From: JACDAN01 sp963827705
GTDB lineage: Bacteria > Actinomycetota > Thermoleophilia > Gaiellales > Gaiellaceae
Direction: 5' to 3'
Assembly (NCBI GenBank): GCA_963827705.1
Contig: CAWHBN010000004.1
Coordinates: 1-64,000 of the forward strand
Length of the DNA stretch: 64,000 nucleotides
A model generated the notes under the pieces. The model saw nothing but the letters and a program-made list of their open reading frames with translations. It was not told the DNA's origin and did not search any database. Below, one piece after another: positions 14,966 through 25,152 of this stretch; position 1 is the stretch's first letter; each line of letters begins with the position of its first letter. Both the position numbers and the translations under genes were made by a program.

Positions 14966-16975
14966 GTGTCGCACGACACCGACAAGCTGATCCGACAGCT
15001 CTCGCTCGTCGCCTTCCTGATGGCGGAAAGGCGCGCTCTCACCGCGCGCGACGTGAAGGGAAACGTCGAGGGCTACTCGGAAATGTCGGACGAGGCGTTC
15101 GCGCGGCGGTTCTACTCGGACCGCGCGGAGCTGCTCGCTCTCGGCGTGCCGCTCGACTCGCAGCGGGACGAATTCACCGGCGAGGAGCTGTACACGCTCC
15201 GCTCCGAGCGCTACTTCCTCGGTGAGCTCGAGCTCACCGACGACGAGCTGGCGGCGCTCCAGACGGCGTTCTTCCTGCTGGAGGGGCGCTTCGCCTACGC
15301 GGAGCCTCTCAGGCTCGCGTTGCAGAACCTCGCGCTCGGACGGCCCGGCCTCGAGCGGCCCCCGAGCGGGGCAGCGGATCGAGTGCAGATCCGTGAGGTC
15401 GACTATTCGCCGGAGACGCCAGGCCGGCTCGCCAAGCTCGAGGGCGCAATCTCGAAGCAGCGCACCGTCAAGTTCAACTACCACGCCATCTCTCGGAACG
15501 AGGAGCACGAGCGGACGATCGACCCGTACGCCCTGCTGCTCGACGGCGGCCGCTGGTACGTGATCGGCCGCGACCACGACCGCGACGCGAACCGGACCTT
15601 CCGGGTCTCGCGGATCCGGGGCGAGATCCGGCTGGCGACGAGGCGGGAACGCGACTTCCGGCTGCCCGAGGACTTCGACGTCGAGGCGCACCGCGGACGG
15701 GCCCATTGGCAGATCGGCGACCCGGCCGGCGAGGCGCGGGTAGAGGTCGGGGGCGACACGGCGTGGTGGGTCGAGCGCGTGTACGGCCGCGCGGGGCGGA
15801 TCGAGGACGGCGTCTTCGTCACGCAGTACGCGAGCCTCGAGCCGCTCGTGCGCTGGATCCTGCGCCAGGACGGCAGGGCGGTCCCGGTCTCGCCGCCGGC
15901 GCTGCGTCGGGAGGTGAAAGCCGCGCTCGAACTGGCCCGAGAGCGCCACGAGGCAGAGCCGCCGTCGCTCGCGAAGGAGGCGAAGCAGAAGGAGCTGGAG
16001 CCGCTCGAGCGGCCCGGCTCCCCTGTCGCGCCCGAGCGCTTCGGCCTCCTGCAGGCGCTGCTCGCCTACCTGCTCGACCGCTGTGGCGAGAGCACGAGCA
16101 CGGACATCCCGGCCGCAGAGCTGAGCGAGCGCTTCCGCATTGCGCCCGAGGCGCTCGAGGAGCACCTGTCGCTCCTGAACCTCGTGAACTTCGGCGGCGG
16201 GTGCTACGCGGTGTACGCCGAGCTGCGGGGTGACCGCGTCCACGTCGACAAGGAGCTGTTCGGCGACACGTTCCGCGCGCCGCCGAGGCTGACACCGCTC
16301 GAGGCACGCGCGATCCGGCTCGCGCTGGAATTCGTCGGGCCGATGATCGCCGCGGATGCCCACACCCCGCTCGACCGCGTCCGCAAGAAGCTCGAGGAGA
16401 CGTTCGGGGCGTTCGAGCTTGCCCAGACACCGGAGCCCGACGTGCCTCGCGCCGAAGTGGATCTCGTGTCGACGTTCAGCGACGCGATCGGCAAGCGGAA
16501 GCTCGTCGAGATCGAGCATCTCAAGGAGGGCGACAGGGACTCGACGACCCGGACGGTCGAGCCGTACCGCCTCGAGCGCAAGCTGCCGTACTGGTACGTC
16601 CACACGTGGGACCGGGACCGGGACGCCGAGCGCAGTTTCCGGCTCGACCGGATCCGCAGCGCCAGGAAGCAGCGCGAGCGCTTCGAGCCGCGGGAAGGCT
16701 TCGAGCCGAACGAGTTCGAGGGGACGCGGCCGGTGCGGATCTGGTACTCGCCCGAGGTGGCGCGCTGGGAAGTCGAGCGCGGCGCGACTTCGCTCTCCGA
16801 CGGCTCGGCCGTCCGGGAGACGACGGCGGGCGAGGAGTGGCTCGTCGGCGAGATCCTCTCGTTCCGCGGCGAGGCGGTCGTGCTCGAGCCGGATCTGAGG
16901 AAGCGCGTCGCGGCGCGGGCAAAGCAGCTCTTGAAGGAGCTGGGCGTCTCGCGGGTTGCAGCCGCCGCGCGCTAG
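14966..16975 (+). CDS. pafBC: PafBC-type fused WYL-domain transcriptional regulator
   Basis: 669 residues from the GTG at 14966 (V-S-H-D-T-D-K-L-I-R-Q-L), the point where homology-like sequence begins; the open frame extends upstream without coding character. It holds two tandem winged-helix plus WYL units: HTH at about 5-70, WYL at about 150-240; second HTH at about 350-410, second WYL at about 500-590. In mycobacteria PafB and PafC are separate partners that activate the LexA-independent DNA damage response; fused forms are known. WYL domains probably sense a DNA-derived ligand. No proteasome genes are present nearby. Confidence 0.85.
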   Translation: MSHDTDKLIRQLSLVAFLMAERRALTARDVKGNVEGYSEMSDEAFARRFYSDRAELLALGVPLDSQRDEFTGEELYTLRSERYFLGELELTDDELAALQTAFFLLEGRFAYAEPLRLALQNLALGRPGLERPPSGAADRVQIREVDYSPETPGRLAKLEGAISKQRTVKFNYHAISRNEEHERTIDPYALLLDGGRWYVIGRDHDRDANRTFRVSRIRGEIRLATRRERDFRLPEDFDVEAHRGRAHWQIGDPAGEARVEVGGDTAWWVERVYGRAGRIEDGVFVTQYASLEPLVRWILRQDGRAVPVSPPALRREVKAALELARERHEAEPPSLAKEAKQKELEPLERPGSPVAPERFGLLQALLAYLLDRCGESTSTDIPAAELSERFRIAPEALEEHLSLLNLVNFGGGCYAVYAELRGDRVHVDKELFGDTFRAPPRLTPLEARAIRLALEFVGPMIAADAHTPLDRVRKKLEETFGAFELAQTPEPDVPRAEVDLVSTFSDAIGKRKLVEIEHLKEGDRDSTTRTVEPYRLERKLPYWYVHTWDRDRDAERSFRLDRIRSARKQRERFEPREGFEPNEFEGTRPVRIWYSPEVARWEVERGATSLSDGSAVRETTAGEEWLVGEILSFRGEAVVLEPDLRKRVAARAKQLLKELGVSRVAAAAR

Positions 16976-17877
16976 AGGACGAAGCCCTTGCGCCAGCGGC
17001 GCACGATGCGCCACTGGAGCCAGACGATCAGCGCTGTCAGCGCGAACATCAGGAGCGTCGCCGCGGCCGCGTAGCCGTAGCGAAGGAACTCGAAGGCGTT
17101 CCGGTAGACGAAGAGCGGCACGTAGGTCGTCGAGAACTCCGGCGGGCCGCCCTCCGTCACGACGAGCGCCGGGACGAACGTCCACTGCAGGCTGTAGATC
17201 GTGTCGCGCGCGAGCAGCAGGAGGAGGATCGGCGCCATCAGCGGCAGGGTGATCCGCCGGAAGACCCCCCACGCCGTCGCATCCTCGAGCGCCGCGAGCT
17301 CGTACAGCTCGGACGGCAGGCCCTGGCGGGTCACGAGCAGGATCACGAACCCCTCGCCGATCGTGAAGAGGCTCATGATGATGATGGCCGCCCGCGCGTC
17401 GTTCGGATGCGTCAGCCACTGCGGCGGCTGGACGCCCCAGGCCGTCGTCGTCGGGCTGTCCCCCTGCCAGCGCAGCAGCACGTTGATCGGCCCGTAGATC
17501 GGGTTGAAGAGCCAGAGCCAGACGAGCCCGTACGCGATATCCGGGATCACGGTCGGGAGAGCGGCGGACGAGCGGTACGCACCCACACCCGTGAACCGGC
17601 GGTGCAGGAGCAAGGCGAGGCCGAGCGCGCCGGCGAGTCGGAGCGGCACGGCGATCGCCGCGAAGACCAGCGAGTTCTTCAGCGCGATCCCGAAGATCTC
17701 GTCGTCCAGGAGCTCCCGGAAGTTGTCGAAGCCGTTGAGCTCCGGCGGCCGAATCAGGTCGTACTCCGTGAAGGCGAGACCGAAGGTGACGAGCGCCGGC
17801 GCAGCGACGAGCGCTGCGAGGCCGAAGACGTACGGCGTCAGCATGAGGACGATCTGTCGTCGCTCGCTCACTGCCAC
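16972..17877 (-). CDS. ABC transporter permease, carbohydrate-type (MalF/UgpA-like)
   Basis: 301 residues, six predicted membrane segments, with the cytoplasmic coupling loop E-L-A-A-L-E-D-A-T-A-W-G-V-F-R-R-I-T-L-P-L typical of sugar permeases. It overlaps the ATPase gene by 10 bases. Last gene of the operon binding protein - permease - ATPase - permease reading leftwards from 21.1 kb. Confidence 0.93.
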   Translation of the reverse strand: MAVSERRQIVLMLTPYVFGLAALVAAPALVTFGLAFTEYDLIRPPELNGFDNFRELLDDEIFGIALKNSLVFAAIAVPLRLAGALGLALLLHRRFTGVGAYRSSAALPTVIPDIAYGLVWLWLFNPIYGPINVLLRWQGDSPTTTAWGVQPPQWLTHPNDARAAIIIMSLFTIGEGFVILLVTRQGLPSELYELAALEDATAWGVFRRITLPLMAPILLLLLARDTIYSLQWTFVPALVVTEGGPPEFSTTYVPLFVYRNAFEFLRYGYAAAATLLMFALTALIVWLQWRIVRRWRKGFVL

Positions 17878-18872
17878 TCCCGCCGCTCGCCGGTCGCCTC
17901 GTCGAAGAGATGCGCGGCACCACGGTCGAAGGCGGCGCCCACTCCGGCCCCCTCTACCGGCCGGGAGTCCGCCGAGACCCGCGCGACGAGGCCACGGTCG
18001 AGGTGGACGTAGGCATCGCTTCCCGCCACCTCGACGAGGTCGACCCGGGTCGGCACGCCGCTGGGCTCGAGCCTCACGTGCTCCGGTCGGACGCCGAGGA
18101 CGGTCCCGTCCGGGATCTCGTAGAACCGGCCCGCCGCCGCGGGCTCGAGGAAGTTCATCGCCGGCGTGCCGAGGAACCCGGCGACGAACCGGTCCTGGGG
18201 CCGGGAGTAGACCTCGTCGGGGGTGCCGACCTGCCGGACCCGGCCCGCGTCGAGCACCGCGATGCGGTCTCCCAGGGTCAGGGCCTCGACCTGGTCGTGC
18301 GTGACGTGCACCATCGTCGAGCCGATCTCACGGTGGAGCCGTCGAAGCTCGGTCCGCATCTCCACACGAGTGCCCGCGTCGAGGTTCGACAGGGGCTCGT
18401 CGAGGAGGAATGCGTCGGGCCGGCGCACCAGAGCCCTTGCGAGCGCCACGCGCTGGCGCTCACCGCCGGAGAGCTCGTAGGGCCGCCGCTCGAGGAAGTC
18501 CACGACACGGACGAGCGCCGACGCCTCCGCGACCCGTTCGTTGACAACCTGCTTCGGCTCCTCGCGGACGACGAGCCCGAAGGCGATGTTCTCGCGCACC
18601 GTCAGGTGCGGGAAGAGGGCGTAGCTCTGGAAGACCATCGAGACGTTGCGCGCGGCCGGCCTCACCTGCGTGACGTCACGCTCGCCGATCCTGATCGCGC
18701 CCTCGTCGACCGCCTCCAGGCCGGCGACGCACCGAAGCAGCGTGCTCTTCCCGCACCCCGACGGCCCGACCACGACCAGGAGCTCCCCGTCCCTCGCCTC
18801 GAGATCGACGCCGTCCAGCGCCGTCGTCTCGCCGAAGCGCTTCCGGACTCCCTCGAGCGCGATCCGGCTCAT
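17868..18872 (-). CDS. ABC transporter ATP-binding protein, UgpC/MalK-type
   Basis: 334 residues from the ATG at 18872. The ATPase domain has Walker A G-P-S-G-C-G-K-S-T, Q-loop F-Q-S-Y-A-L-F-P-H, signature L-S-G-G-E-R-Q-R-V-A-L-A-R-A, Walker B F-L-L-D-E-P-L-S-N-L-D and the H-loop V-T-H-D-Q. A C-terminal TOBE domain follows (about 240-330, R-P-E-H-V-R-L). The start overlaps the upstream permease stop by four bases. It powers import of a sugar or glycerol-phosphate-like solute. Confidence 0.95.
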   Translation of the reverse strand: MSRIALEGVRKRFGETTALDGVDLEARDGELLVVVGPSGCGKSTLLRCVAGLEAVDEGAIRIGERDVTQVRPAARNVSMVFQSYALFPHLTVRENIAFGLVVREEPKQVVNERVAEASALVRVVDFLERRPYELSGGERQRVALARALVRRPDAFLLDEPLSNLDAGTRVEMRTELRRLHREIGSTMVHVTHDQVEALTLGDRIAVLDAGRVRQVGTPDEVYSRPQDRFVAGFLGTPAMNFLEPAAAGRFYEIPDGTVLGVRPEHVRLEPSGVPTRVDLVEVAGSDAYVHLDRGLVARVSADSRPVEGAGVGAAFDRGAAHLFDEATGERREWQ

Positions 18873-19705
18873 CGTCCGAGCCACCCGGCCCCGCGGTCTT
18901 CGTGGAGGAAGTACCGCTGTGCGATCACGAAGGCGAGGACGACCGGCGCGGTCGCGACGACGGCGCCGGCGAGAAGCATCGGATAGTTCGTCCGGTCGAG
19001 GGTCTCCAGCGACCTGAGGCCGAGCGGCAGCGTGTACAGGTCGGGGTCGAAGAGGTAGACCAGCGGCTCGAGGAAGTTCCCCCAGGACGCGATGAACGCC
19101 AGGAACGCGACCGCGATCGTCACCGGCCGGACGAGCGGCATCCCGACACGCCGCCACATCGCGAACGGCTGCATCCCCTCGAGGCGGGCAGCCTCGAGCA
19201 GCTCCGACGGCAACCTCCTGAAGCTCCAGTAGAACAACAGGACGTAGAACGGCGAGAGCCCGATCAGCGCGGGCGCGACGAGCGGGGCCCAGGTATCGAT
19301 CAGGCCGAGCCAGCGGAAGATCGTGAACCGGGGGACGAGCAGCGCAGTCACCGGGATCATCAGCGCGGCGAAGGACAGCCCGATCAGGATCGCGCGCGCA
19401 CGGCCCGCGAGCAGCAGCAGCGCGAATCCCGCTAGCGAGGCCACGAGTACCGCCAGCGGGACCGTGAGCGCGGCCACGATCAGCGAGTTGACCGTGTACC
19501 GCGCCAGGTCGACGAGGTCGAACGCTTCGTCGTAGCTCACCGTCGAGACGGGACGCGGGATCAGCTCGGGAGCGCGCGGCGGCGGCTCCCCCGGCTCGCG
19601 CAGCGACCCGCTGACCATGAACCACAGCGGAAGCAGAAAGGCGACGGCTACCGCAATCGCGGCCGGCTGTCGCCAGCCTCCCCACTTGCGCTCGCCGGCC
19701 CTCAC
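18869..19705 (-). CDS. ABC transporter permease, carbohydrate-type (MalG/UgpE-like)
   Basis: 278 residues with six membrane segments. The coupling loop is E-A-A-R-L-E-G-M-Q-P-F-A-M-W-R-R-V-G-M-P-L near residue 190. GTG start. It lies 18 bp after the binding-protein gene and overlaps the ATPase gene by four bases. Confidence 0.93.
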   Translation of the reverse strand: MRAGERKWGGWRQPAAIAVAVAFLLPLWFMVSGSLREPGEPPPRAPELIPRPVSTVSYDEAFDLVDLARYTVNSLIVAALTVPLAVLVASLAGFALLLLAGRARAILIGLSFAALMIPVTALLVPRFTIFRWLGLIDTWAPLVAPALIGLSPFYVLLFYWSFRRLPSELLEAARLEGMQPFAMWRRVGMPLVRPVTIAVAFLAFIASWGNFLEPLVYLFDPDLYTLPLGLRSLETLDRTNYPMLLAGAVVATAPVVLAFVIAQRYFLHEDRGAGWLGR

Positions 19706-19723
19706 GTGCCGCCGAGTGTAGAG

Positions 19724-21088
19724 CTAGCGCTCGGCGCTCTCGGCGCTCTCGCCGCGCTCGAAGAGCGGGCGGGTCTTCAGGTCGATCTCGGTGACCACCT
19801 TGTCGACGGGCTGTCCGAGGTACATCCCGTTCTCCAGGAGCCCGTTCGTGACGTCCTCGATCTCCGGCCACGTGGAGACGGTCGGCACGTGCTTGATCGT
19901 CTCGACCGCGTCAAGGAAGGCCTGCGAGTTCTTCGGCTTCTGCGTCGGATCGAGGAAGGCTTCCGACTCGGCGACCGACTTGAGCGACGGCACCGTCCGT
20001 CCCGTCTTCGCGATGACCTCGGCGCCCTCCGGGCCGAGCGCGTACTCGACGAAGCGCCACGCCACGTCCTTCGACTCCGACCCCTCGGTCATGCAGTACG
20101 CGTCCGAGTGGAGGATGTTCGCCGGCTCCTGGAAGTACGGAAGCGATGCGACGTCCCAGTCGAACTTCGCCGCCTCCCGAAGGCTCGGGACGGCCCGGCG
20201 CGAGTCGAGGAGCATCGCGAGCCGGCCGTTCACGAAGCGGCTCTCGTCGTCCTCCGCTTCGACCTCCTGGTCGGACGGAACGACGCCGTGGAGTGTCCGG
20301 AGCTGGAAGAACGACTCGATCGCCTGCTTCGCCTCGGGGGTGTCGAGCGTGAAGCGCGTCGGATTGTCGGTGTCGTCGACGATCTCCGAGCCGTTCGACC
20401 AGACGAACGGCGCGACGCGGATGATCTCCGGCTCGACGCCGAGCCCATAGATCTCGGCCTGCGCCGTGTTCGCCTGCGGCAGGTCGGGATCGGCGCCGCG
20501 CACGGGCTGCCCGTTCTTGTCCCGGGTCATCTGCTGAGCACGGAAGACGAGCTCGTTCCACCGCATTCCGTCCTTCGGAGGCGGCACCCCGAAGCGTTTG
20601 AAGAGGTCGCGGTTGTAGTAGACGATCAGGCTCGAGATGTTCTGCGGGAGGCAGGTCTGCTCGCCCCCCCACTTGAAGGCATCGAGCGCCTCCGGATAGA
20701 AGTCGTCCTCCTCGAAGACATCGGAATCCTCGAGGTAGGACGCCATCGGCTCGAGCGCGTCGCGGGCGGCGAACTGGCCGTAGAACCGGTAGTTCATGAG
20801 GAAGAGATCCGGCGGCGAGCCTCCGGCGATCGACGTCGAGAGCCGCGCGATCAGATCCTCGCGGTCGCTCGCCTCGACCAGCTGCACCTCGATGTCCGGC
20901 TCCTCCTCGTTGAAGGACTTGATGAGCGTCCGGTAGGCGTTGATCTCGGCGGGGTCACCGAAGATCATGAAGCGGATCGATCCCGAGGCCTCGCTCCCGG
21001 AATCGCCACCGCAGGCGGAAGCGAGAGCAAGGGCCAGCGCCGCCATGGCCGCGACAGCGACGATTCGGAAACGAGACACGCGCAGCAT
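19724..21088 (-). CDS. Extracellular solute-binding lipoprotein, family 1
   Basis: 454 residues from the ATG at 21088, chosen because it gives a proper lipoprotein signal: basic start, hydrophobic core (residues 8-22) and lipobox L-A-S-A-C. The mature protein has family 1 features such as the I-R-F-M-I-F-G-D-P-A-E opening, S-F-N-E-E-E-P-D-I-x-V, and the D-V-A-W-R-F-V-E-Y late motif. It captures a sugar-like solute for the permease-ATPase set downstream. Confidence 0.93.
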   Translation of the reverse strand: MLRVSRFRIVAVAAMAALALALASACGGDSGSEASGSIRFMIFGDPAEINAYRTLIKSFNEEEPDIEVQLVEASDREDLIARLSTSIAGGSPPDLFLMNYRFYGQFAARDALEPMASYLEDSDVFEEDDFYPEALDAFKWGGEQTCLPQNISSLIVYYNRDLFKRFGVPPPKDGMRWNELVFRAQQMTRDKNGQPVRGADPDLPQANTAQAEIYGLGVEPEIIRVAPFVWSNGSEIVDDTDNPTRFTLDTPEAKQAIESFFQLRTLHGVVPSDQEVEAEDDESRFVNGRLAMLLDSRRAVPSLREAAKFDWDVASLPYFQEPANILHSDAYCMTEGSESKDVAWRFVEYALGPEGAEVIAKTGRTVPSLKSVAESEAFLDPTQKPKNSQAFLDAVETIKHVPTVSTWPEIEDVTNGLLENGMYLGQPVDKVVTEIDLKTRPLFERGESAESAER

Positions 21089-21159
21089 TGAGACGCATTC
21101 GCGCCGCCGCGTCAAGGACCAATTTTCGGCTTGGTCATGCGGTTTTTCGCGACCGCGGC

Positions 21160-21169
21160 GTGATATCAC
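21160..21169. promoter_or_regulatory. GTGATATCAC palindrome upstream of the ABC operon
   Basis: A perfect 10-bp palindrome, GTGATATCAC, followed by a partial match GTTATCAC at 21184-21191, in the 118-bp gap before the solute-binding protein gene. The same 10 bases occur at 57765-57774. It could be a regulator site of the ABC operon; this is only positional. Confidence 0.35.
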
Positions 21170-21206
21170 CCCTCGCCGGCGGCGTTATCACTCCGCTCAC
21201 GTCGCG

Positions 21207-22958
21207 TCAGAGCGGCAGTGAGAGCCTGAAGGTCGCGCCGCGGCCGGGCGCGGAGCGAACCTCGAGGGCCCCGCCGTGCGCTTCGGCGATCGAGCGCGCG
21301 ATGAACAGGCCCAGGCCGGTTCCGGGCTTCGCGTGCTCAGCCACATTGGCCCGGCCGAACTTCTCGAAGATCAGCCTCTGATGCTCAGGGGAGATTCCGG
21401 GGCCACGGTCGCGGACCTCGATCACGACGCGGCTGTCCGACTGCTCGGCTTCCACACTGACCCGGTCACCGGGCGGCGAGTACTTGACGGCGTTGTCGAT
21501 CAGGTTCACGAGCACCTGCCGGAGGCGATCGCGGTCGCCCCGGACAGCAGGCAGCGGTTCCCGGACGACGGCTTCGACCGTCACCTCGTCCTGTCCGTGA
21601 TCCGCCGCCGCCGCCGAGTCCCGCACGAGTCGCGCCAGGTCGACGTCCTCGAAGGAGTAGCTGAAGGTGCCGGACTCGATCCTCGACGTATCGAGGACGT
21701 CGCCGATCAGCTCCGCCAGTCGCGAGGTTTCGTGCGAGATCAGCGCGAGGAACGACTCGCGCTGCTCGGGTGACAGCTCGCGCCACCGCTGCTCGAGCGT
21801 TCGCGCGGAGCCGATGACCGACGCCATCGGGCTTCTCAGCTCGTGCGAGACGAGCGACACGAAATCGGCGCGGAGGGCGGAGAGCCTGCGAAGCTCCTCG
21901 ACCGTCGTCCGCTCGGCCTCGTAGGCGCGGATGTTCTGGATCGCGCTGCCGACGAGACGCCCGAGCAGGCCGAGGAGCTCGATCTCGCCGTCGCGGAATG
22001 CACCGGGCTCTCGACGGACGACGGAGATCGCCCCGATCGTCGCAGCGCCGGACAGAATGGGCGCAACGACGCGCGAACGGAGCCCGAGGGCGAGGAAGTC
22101 GGCTTCCTCGGCGTATGCGGGCTCCGACATGTCGTCGCGGTAGATCGTCCGTCCGCCGTCGACGACGTCCTCGACCACCGAGCCCTCGACGGAGGCAACC
22201 GTTCCGGGCGGAAAGACGCTGTCGGCAGCCTCGCCGGCCGCTGCGAACACGCGCAGGTTTCCGTCCTCGAGCAGGACGATGGCGGTCCGCTCGAACGCGA
22301 TCAGTCCGCGCAGCTCCCTGATGAACGCCGCGAACGCCTGACTCTGGTCGAGGGAGGACCCGAGCGCCCGCGCGGCCCGGTTGGTCGCGTCGAGGATGTC
22401 CGCGCGGCGACCGAGCTCGTCGCGCAGCGTCTCAGCCTCGGCCACTCTGGCCCGCGCCCCTCGTCGCTCGTCGCGCAGCCGCTCCACCAGCGAGCCGACG
22501 ACCAGGCCCAGGATCAGCTGCACGCCGACCGGCAGAATGATCCGGTCGACGTCGAACTCCTGCGGCGGGAAGCGGTCCTCCCTCCACCATTCGGTGAATG
22601 CGAGCAGGCAGGCCGAGACGGCGGACATCGCGAAGGCGCCGACCATCCCGTAGCGGAGCGCGGCCTCGATCAGCGGGATGAAGACCAGCTGCCGAATCGG
22701 CGTCCCCGGCTCGAACGAGTAGACGAGGACGTAGCCGTAGACGACGACTGTGTCGAGGACGAGCGCGCCGAAGCCGATCCGGCGCCACGCCCTTCTGGAC
22801 GGCACGCGGTACGCAAGCCAGAGCAGGACGCCGGCGGCGACGGCGAGGAGCGCCGTGAGGGCCCACGCCCACCGCTCGTACCCGGGCGGGTAGTCGTCCT
22901 TGAGCAGCCCGACCTCCAGGACCGCGAACGGCACGGCAAGAAGCCGCACCCATGCCAT
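21207..22958 (-). CDS. Membrane sensor histidine kinase with GAF domain
   Basis: 583 residues from the ATG at 22958, preferred because GAGG stands five bases before it; a GTG at 23000 is possible. About five membrane segments (1-160) are followed by a coiled coil, a GAF domain (about 200-340), HisKA with S-H-E-L-R-S-P-M, and HATPase_c with N-L-I-D-N-A-V-K-Y, D-R-G-P-G-I and G-T-G-L-G-L. No response regulator is adjacent, so it is an orphan in this window. It follows queG at close distance and precedes the ABC operon, but a link to transport is not shown. Confidence 0.9.
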   Translation of the reverse strand: MAWVRLLAVPFAVLEVGLLKDDYPPGYERWAWALTALLAVAAGVLLWLAYRVPSRRAWRRIGFGALVLDTVVVYGYVLVYSFEPGTPIRQLVFIPLIEAALRYGMVGAFAMSAVSACLLAFTEWWREDRFPPQEFDVDRIILPVGVQLILGLVVGSLVERLRDERRGARARVAEAETLRDELGRRADILDATNRAARALGSSLDQSQAFAAFIRELRGLIAFERTAIVLLEDGNLRVFAAAGEAADSVFPPGTVASVEGSVVEDVVDGGRTIYRDDMSEPAYAEEADFLALGLRSRVVAPILSGAATIGAISVVRREPGAFRDGEIELLGLLGRLVGSAIQNIRAYEAERTTVEELRRLSALRADFVSLVSHELRSPMASVIGSARTLEQRWRELSPEQRESFLALISHETSRLAELIGDVLDTSRIESGTFSYSFEDVDLARLVRDSAAAADHGQDEVTVEAVVREPLPAVRGDRDRLRQVLVNLIDNAVKYSPPGDRVSVEAEQSDSRVVIEVRDRGPGISPEHQRLIFEKFGRANVAEHAKPGTGLGLFIARSIAEAHGGALEVRSAPGRGATFRLSLPL

Positions 22959-23004
22959 CCAGACCTCGGTCTGAGACCGTCGGTTCGCGTCCGGGCTCAC
23001 GGGG

Positions 23005-24009
<1,005 letters not shown>

Positions 24010-24022
24010 GAGGCAGATTGTG

Positions 24023-24173
24023 CCTCGCGCTTCTGGGCGGCGGCAGCTGTGCCGGGCGGAGCCCGGCTCCGCCACCGCCTGACGCTGCTGGCTGCACAGG
24101 CCTCTCCGGGTCTGTGCTGGAAGCACTATCCCCTCCGGGCCTGCACACCCACCAGCGCCCCAGCAACGCGAGG
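24023..24173. repeat. 151-bp palindromic element, family C, copy 1
   Basis: The ends are inverted repeats (CCTCGCG at 24023-24029, CGCGAGG at 24167-24173) and further pairing runs inward less perfectly. The interior shares the blocks CGGAGCCCGGCTCCG-like, TCTCCGGGTCTGTGC and GCACTATCCCCTCCGG with the reverse complement of 35407-35559. It fills the divergent gap between queG and the oxidoreductase gene, so both promoters must lie in or beside it. Confidence 0.75.
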
Positions 24174-24192
24174 TTCCCTAGAGTCGCGCGCG

Positions 24193-25152
24193 ATGAAGGC
24201 GATCCGGATCCACGAGGACGGCGGGCCCGAGGTGCTGCGGTACGAGGATGCGCCCGACCCCGAGCCCGGCCCGGGCGAGGTGCTGATCCAGCTACGCGCT
24301 GCGTCGCTGAACCGGCTCGACCTCTGGGTCCGGGCGGGCCTTCCGTCGGTTCCGAAGCCGCGGATCCTCGGGGCCGACGGCGCTGGCCTGGATCCCGAGG
24401 GCCGCCGCGTCGTCATCAACCCGGGGATCGAGCACGGCGACCGGATCAGCGTCGTCGGCGAGCACATGGACGGGACCCACGCGGAGCTGGTCGCCGTGCC
24501 CCAGTCGAACGTCTACCCCATTCCCGACGAGCTTTCCTTCGAAGAGGCCGCCGCGTTCCCGCTCGTCTTCGAGACCGCCTATCGGATGCTCGTCACGCGC
24601 GCCGGGCTGCGCGAGGGCGAGTGGGTGTTCGTCTGGGGAGCCGGGAGCGGGATCGGAACGGCCGCGATCGTGCTCGCGCGGGCGCTCGGCGCGCGGGTCG
24701 TGGCGACCTCGTCGAGCGACGCCAAGGTCGAGCTCGCCCGCGGGCTCGGGGCGGAGGCGGTCGTGAACCACAAGACAGGCGACGTGCTCGAGGCTGTCCG
24801 GGAAGCCACCGGCGGGGCCGGCGCGGACATCGTCGTCGAGCACGTGGGCGAGGCGACGTGGCAGACGTCGCTCCAGGCTGTCCGGCCACACGGCCGGATC
24901 GCGGTGTGCGGGGCGACGAGCGGGCCGAACCCGAAGGCCGCCCTCCACCGCGTGTGGTGGAAGCAGCTGACGATCCTCGGCTCGACGATGGGCACGAAGG
25001 AGGACTTCGAGGGCGCCTTCGAGCTCGTCAAGAGCGGCAAGGCGAAGCCGGTGGTGGACTCCGTCTACCCGCTCGCCGAGGCGCGTGCCGCCCACGAGCG
25101 CATGGAGGCCGGCGAGCACTTCGGCAAGCTCGTGCTCGCTATTCCGGGGTGA
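24193..25152 (+). CDS. Zinc-free MDR-type alcohol dehydrogenase / quinone oxidoreductase
   Basis: 319 residues. The N-terminal GroES-like domain starts M-K-A-I-R-I-H-E-D-G-G-P; the NAD(P) site is G-A-G-S-G-I-G-T-A-A. The protein lacks the structural zinc lobe with its four cysteines: L-G-A-D-G-A-G goes straight to a short loop and then V-V-I-N-P-G. This makes it shorter than the 340-residue zinc enzymes. Substrate unknown. Convergent with the SDR gene, overlapping by 14 bases. Confidence 0.88.
   Translation: MKAIRIHEDGGPEVLRYEDAPDPEPGPGEVLIQLRAASLNRLDLWVRAGLPSVPKPRILGADGAGLDPEGRRVVINPGIEHGDRISVVGEHMDGTHAELVAVPQSNVYPIPDELSFEEAAAFPLVFETAYRMLVTRAGLREGEWVFVWGAGSGIGTAAIVLARALGARVVATSSSDAKVELARGLGAEAVVNHKTGDVLEAVREATGGAGADIVVEHVGEATWQTSLQAVRPHGRIAVCGATSGPNPKAALHRVWWKQLTILGSTMGTKEDFEGAFELVKSGKAKPVVDSVYPLAEARAAHERMEAGEHFGKLVLAIPG

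Noticed and set aside
14822..17923. Open minus-strand frame of about 1,030 codons across pafBC and the permease end
   Set aside because: Low-complexity Arg/Ala/Pro-rich translation opposite well supported genes; a usual artefact of GC-rich codon use.
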